DNA from: UBA10646 sp046296295
GTDB lineage: Bacteria > Bacteroidota > Bacteroidia > Chitinophagales > Chitinophagaceae
DNA length: 64,000 nt
NCBI GenBank assembly: GCA_046296295.1
Contig: JBKBLG010000013.1
Location: 30,762 to 94,761, forward strand
Reading direction: 5' to 3'
The notes below the pieces were generated by a model. That model was not told where the DNA came from and searched no databases. It saw only the letters and a list, made by a program, of their open reading frames with translations. A program made the position numbers and the translations under genes. Below are positions 61,518-64,000 of the stretch, one piece after another (position 1 is the stretch's first letter; each line of letters begins with the position of its first letter).

Positions 61518-63185
61518 ATGAAAGCATTATTTATAACAACAATCGTTTTTCTGTTTGGCTTACAAACAATGGGGCAAAAACAAGCAGACGCTCCGGTAGA
61601 GATGGAGATTAGAGATGTTGAGCTAACCAACACAGCATTAATGACTGCAACTGTACAACAAGGCGAGAAGAAAACATATACCTTTTATTTTATCAACAAA
61701 GTTTGGTTAGGCATTGAGGCCGATGGTAATACATTCACGTCTGATAGTACCGTAGCATTTTTTGGAACAAAGCCTTACCGCATCAACATCATTCACTACT
61801 ATGAACATATTCCTGCCATATATGTTGAGAAAAAAAGTGGAGTTGCAAATGTTCTTTCCAAAACAATTAGCTATACCCCCGACGAGAAATATATAGCACC
61901 AGACTTATTAGAATATACGTATACAGCTACGAATAATTATCAACAAGCACAATGGCAGTCGCTCGCAAAACATGAACAAAACGCCTATCGCCTTGCGGTA
62001 AATGAATTGAAAGAAACCAATGATATTTATGTTTGGCTTCGCTTAAAATCAAACAAAAACATTGTACAAGTTATTATTCTAAGAAAAGAAAAACCTTTTC
62101 CATTTATTGCTTATGAAATTCACGACAGTTCAGGAAAAGCAGATTTTAGTAAGCAATTAGTTGAGCGAAACCGCATACAACAACATATAGATACTTTTTA
62201 TCAAAAATATGATGCGGCAGCTCATTTACCGCAAGGTGAAAAACAGCTTTTTCATAAATCAGCACTTTTATTATTTTTTAGAAAACCACATCCTAATTAT
62301 GAAGATAGCACCTTGCATGTTGCGATATATGCGAACGACAAATTGATTTCTTCATTTGTTACCAAACATTATTTGTTATTAAACAACTTAAATTCTAATA
62401 CACACTATCACATAAAAGCATGGTATGCTATTGCACCTGACAATGTTGTGAATTATCGCTTTTTTATTCCACCCTATTGGTGGCAGCAAACTTGGGTACA
62501 TTGGCTAACTGCACTTTCATTGATTACATTAGCAGCATTGATAGAGATTAATGTATTGCGCCGCAGAAAAATAAAAGCAGAGCAAAAAAGTCAACAAACA
62601 CAAGCGAATTTAAATGCCATTAGATCGCAACTGAATCCGCATTTTATTTTTAATGCCATGAATTCAATTCAAGCACTGATTCAACAACAAAAAACCGATG
62701 CGGCTAATACTTATCTAACACGTTTTGCTACGCTACTACGTAGCACTTTACAACCCAAATACCAAGGTTTTATAGCACTACAAGAAGAAGTTGACTTGTT
62801 AGAACAATACATACAATTAGAACAACTACGTATGCCATTTGAATACCATATTACCATCAACCCAAAAATAGATACTTATGCAGTAGAACTACCGGGAATG
62901 CTTCTACAACCTTTGGTTGAAAATGCCATCAAACATGGCCTCCCCTTTGCAAATGTACCCATACTACAGATTAACATTGATACACAAGAATCAGATATTA
63001 TCATAAGTATTATTAACAATGGCAAATGCTTTGAGCAAGGCAAAGAAGGTACAGGATTAACTTTAGTACGCAATAAACTTGCTGTATTAATGCAAATACA
63101 ACCACACGTATTAAGTACCTTACATATAGAACCACTAGAAAGTGGCACAAAAGCAACAATTATTTTAAAAAATTGGCTTGCATGA
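61518..63185 (+). CDS. LytS-like sensor histidine kinase (His_kinase family)
   Basis: A 555-residue kinase. A signal peptide (FITTIVFLFGLQTMGQ) and an extracytoplasmic region of about 310 residues are followed by one membrane helix (WLTALSLITLAALIEINVL), a linker, and the LytS/YehU-type kinase: IRSQLNPHFIFNAMNSIQALIQQQKTDAANTYLTRFATLLRSTL, then the HATPase with LLQPLVENAIKHGLPF. Its stop overlaps the start of the LytTR regulator gene (ATGA), so they form a two-component pair. The signal is unknown. Motif copies at 61991 (LAVN) and 62224 (LPQG). Confidence 0.93.
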   Translation: MKALFITTIVFLFGLQTMGQKQADAPVEMEIRDVELTNTALMTATVQQGEKKTYTFYFINKVWLGIEADGNTFTSDSTVAFFGTKPYRINIIHYYEHIPAIYVEKKSGVANVLSKTISYTPDEKYIAPDLLEYTYTATNNYQQAQWQSLAKHEQNAYRLAVNELKETNDIYVWLRLKSNKNIVQVIILRKEKPFPFIAYEIHDSSGKADFSKQLVERNRIQQHIDTFYQKYDAAAHLPQGEKQLFHKSALLLFFRKPHPNYEDSTLHVAIYANDKLISSFVTKHYLLLNNLNSNTHYHIKAWYAIAPDNVVNYRFFIPPYWWQQTWVHWLTALSLITLAALIEINVLRRRKIKAEQKSQQTQANLNAIRSQLNPHFIFNAMNSIQALIQQQKTDAANTYLTRFATLLRSTLQPKYQGFIALQEEVDLLEQYIQLEQLRMPFEYHITINPKIDTYAVELPGMLLQPLVENAIKHGLPFANVPILQINIDTQESDIIISIINNGKCFEQGKEGTGLTLVRNKLAVLMQIQPHVLSTLHIEPLESGTKATIILKNWLA

Positions 63186-63937
63186 TTACTGCAGTTATTA
63201 TAGACGATGAAATCAATAACATCACCAATCTTCAGCTGCTTCTACAATCGTATTGCACAGCTGTGGATATTGTTGGATGTGCAACCAACACAATTGATGC
63301 AGTACAATTAATTGTAACCAAACAACCCGACTTACTTTTTTTAGACATTCAAATGCCTGATAAAAACGGGTTCGACCTGCTGCAGCAACTGCCACACAAC
63401 TTACACTTTGAAGTAATTTTTGTAACAGCTTATGCAGAGTATGGCATTAAAGCTATTAAATGGGCAGCACTTGATTATTTGCTGAAACCGGTTGTACCAC
63501 AAGAACTTATTACTGCCGTTCAAAAAGCCATTGAGAAAAAACAACAGCAATTACAGAATATACAATTGCAAAGCCTGCTACATTATGTACAAGGTCAACA
63601 TAACAAAGCGAACCACCGTATTGCACTGCCATCGGCTAAAGAAACAAGGTTAGTTGCACCTGCAGATATATTATACTGCGAATCAATGAATAACTACACT
63701 AAGTTTTATCTTACCCAAGGCGAAGCATTGGTTATTTCAAAACCTATTTATGAATATGAGGAGCTATTAACCGATTACAACTTTGTTCGTTGTCATCAAA
63801 GTTATTTGGCGAACATTAATCATGTAGTTAGTTGGGTTAAAGAAGATGGTGGTTACTTGTTATTATCAAACAAAGCAAGCTTACCAGTATCGCGACAAAA
63901 AAAGGATGTAGTAAAACAAGCGTTAATGGGTCGATAG
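63182..63937 (+). CDS. LytTR-family response regulator
   Basis: A 251-residue regulator. The receiver has acidic pair DDE in AVIIDDEINN, phospho-Asp in LLFLDIQMPDKNGFDLL, and Thr/Lys at FVTAYAEYGIKAIKWAALDYLLKPV. The C-terminal LytTR DNA-binding domain spans about 150-251 (RIALPSAKETRLVAPADILYCESMNNYTKFYLTQGEALVISKPIYEYEELL...FVRCHQSYLANINHV). Start 63182 overlaps the kinase stop by 4 nt. It ends shortly before a GC-rich hairpin. Confidence 0.94.
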   Translation: MITAVIIDDEINNITNLQLLLQSYCTAVDIVGCATNTIDAVQLIVTKQPDLLFLDIQMPDKNGFDLLQQLPHNLHFEVIFVTAYAEYGIKAIKWAALDYLLKPVVPQELITAVQKAIEKKQQQLQNIQLQSLLHYVQGQHNKANHRIALPSAKETRLVAPADILYCESMNNYTKFYLTQGEALVISKPIYEYEELLTDYNFVRCHQSYLANINHVVSWVKEDGGYLLLSNKASLPVSRQKKDVVKQALMGR

Positions 63938-63973
63938 CCAATAATGGTGTGATGTTAGTTTTGTGAAAGCTGT

Positions 63974-64000
63974 GTTGGGGCGGCCTTCGGCCGCCCCAAC
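63974..64000. repeat. GC-rich hairpin at window edge
   Basis: GTTGGGGCGGCC and GGCCGCCCCAAC are perfect 12-bp arms with a TTC loop, 37 nt after the response-regulator stop. It could be the terminator of the kinase-regulator pair or a REP-type repeat; no T-tract is visible before the edge. Confidence 0.65.

Noticed and set aside
1..64000. tRNA, rRNA, reverse transcriptase, retron or DGR
   Set aside because: I saw no cloverleaf, rRNA segment or RT motif. The integration site is a protein gene, not a tRNA. A tRNA or covariance search was not possible here.

Overview
The window reads as a Bacteroidota chromosome, most likely Chitinophagaceae (inference). The evidence is type IX secretion (T9SS) parts and sorting domains, a giant PKD-repeat gliding-type adhesin paired with a PorP/SprF protein, promoters with TAnnTTTG -7 boxes, few Shine-Dalgarno sites, and a bamD-rpoZ-coaBC-porD gene block. 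About 34 kb is core chromosome. It is interrupted by one 30 kb integrated element.

Left core (1-4925): a truncated M14 carboxypeptidase on the minus strand, a VOC protein, gamma-glutamyltransferase, a DinB-like protein and mnmE. Element (4911-34989): inserted at the last codons of mnmE and bounded by a 15-bp direct repeat that restores the CIGK stop end of MnmE. From left to right it carries an excisionase-like HTH gene, a tyrosine recombinase, an unknown protein, a second HTH protein and a VirE-N/DUF3987 replication-type protein. Next comes a divalent-metal efflux module (DUF6660, a CzcA pump fused to its outer-membrane channel, CzcB, a Zn/Cd P-type ATPase). A defence block follows: an XRE regulator, a type I restriction system whose operon holds a REP-associated transposase gene, a DUF1016 PD-(D/E)XK protein, a four-helix-bundle protein and an Argonaute/PIWI protein lacking its first catalytic Asp. 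The element ends with a mercury-type module (ArsR, MerTP, GDCCVxC protein) and a repeat-rich stretch with a DUF6943 gene and two small unknown genes. I see no relaxase or conjugation genes.

Right core (34990-64000): a membrane P-loop protein that probably once followed mnmE directly, a PAS histidine kinase, radC, prs, rplY, an RlmI-like methyltransferase, a T9SS cargo protein, peroxiredoxin, PorP/SprF plus the 2280-residue adhesin, scoAB, DUF4296, porD, coaBC, rpoZ, bamD, an OmpA-family protein, polyprenyl synthase, recJ, a methyltransferase and a LytS/LytTR two-component pair.

The most unusual signals are these. (1) A 13-base motif, CCTTACGGTAAAT, is scattered on both strands through core DNA: 26 sites with at most one mismatch, 10 of them exact. 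I found none in the 30 kb element, a pattern like a DNA uptake sequence. (2) The nuclease-dead Argonaute sits beside a nuclease gene. (3) The transposase gene carries REP-like hairpins and a 24-bp tandem repeat inside its own reading frame. (4) The HsdS subunit has an EcoR124-like TAEL repeat spacer. (5) Two long imperfect hairpins have compensatory arms. (6) A nested stem-loop lies upstream of the giant adhesin gene. All motif counts were made by eye.
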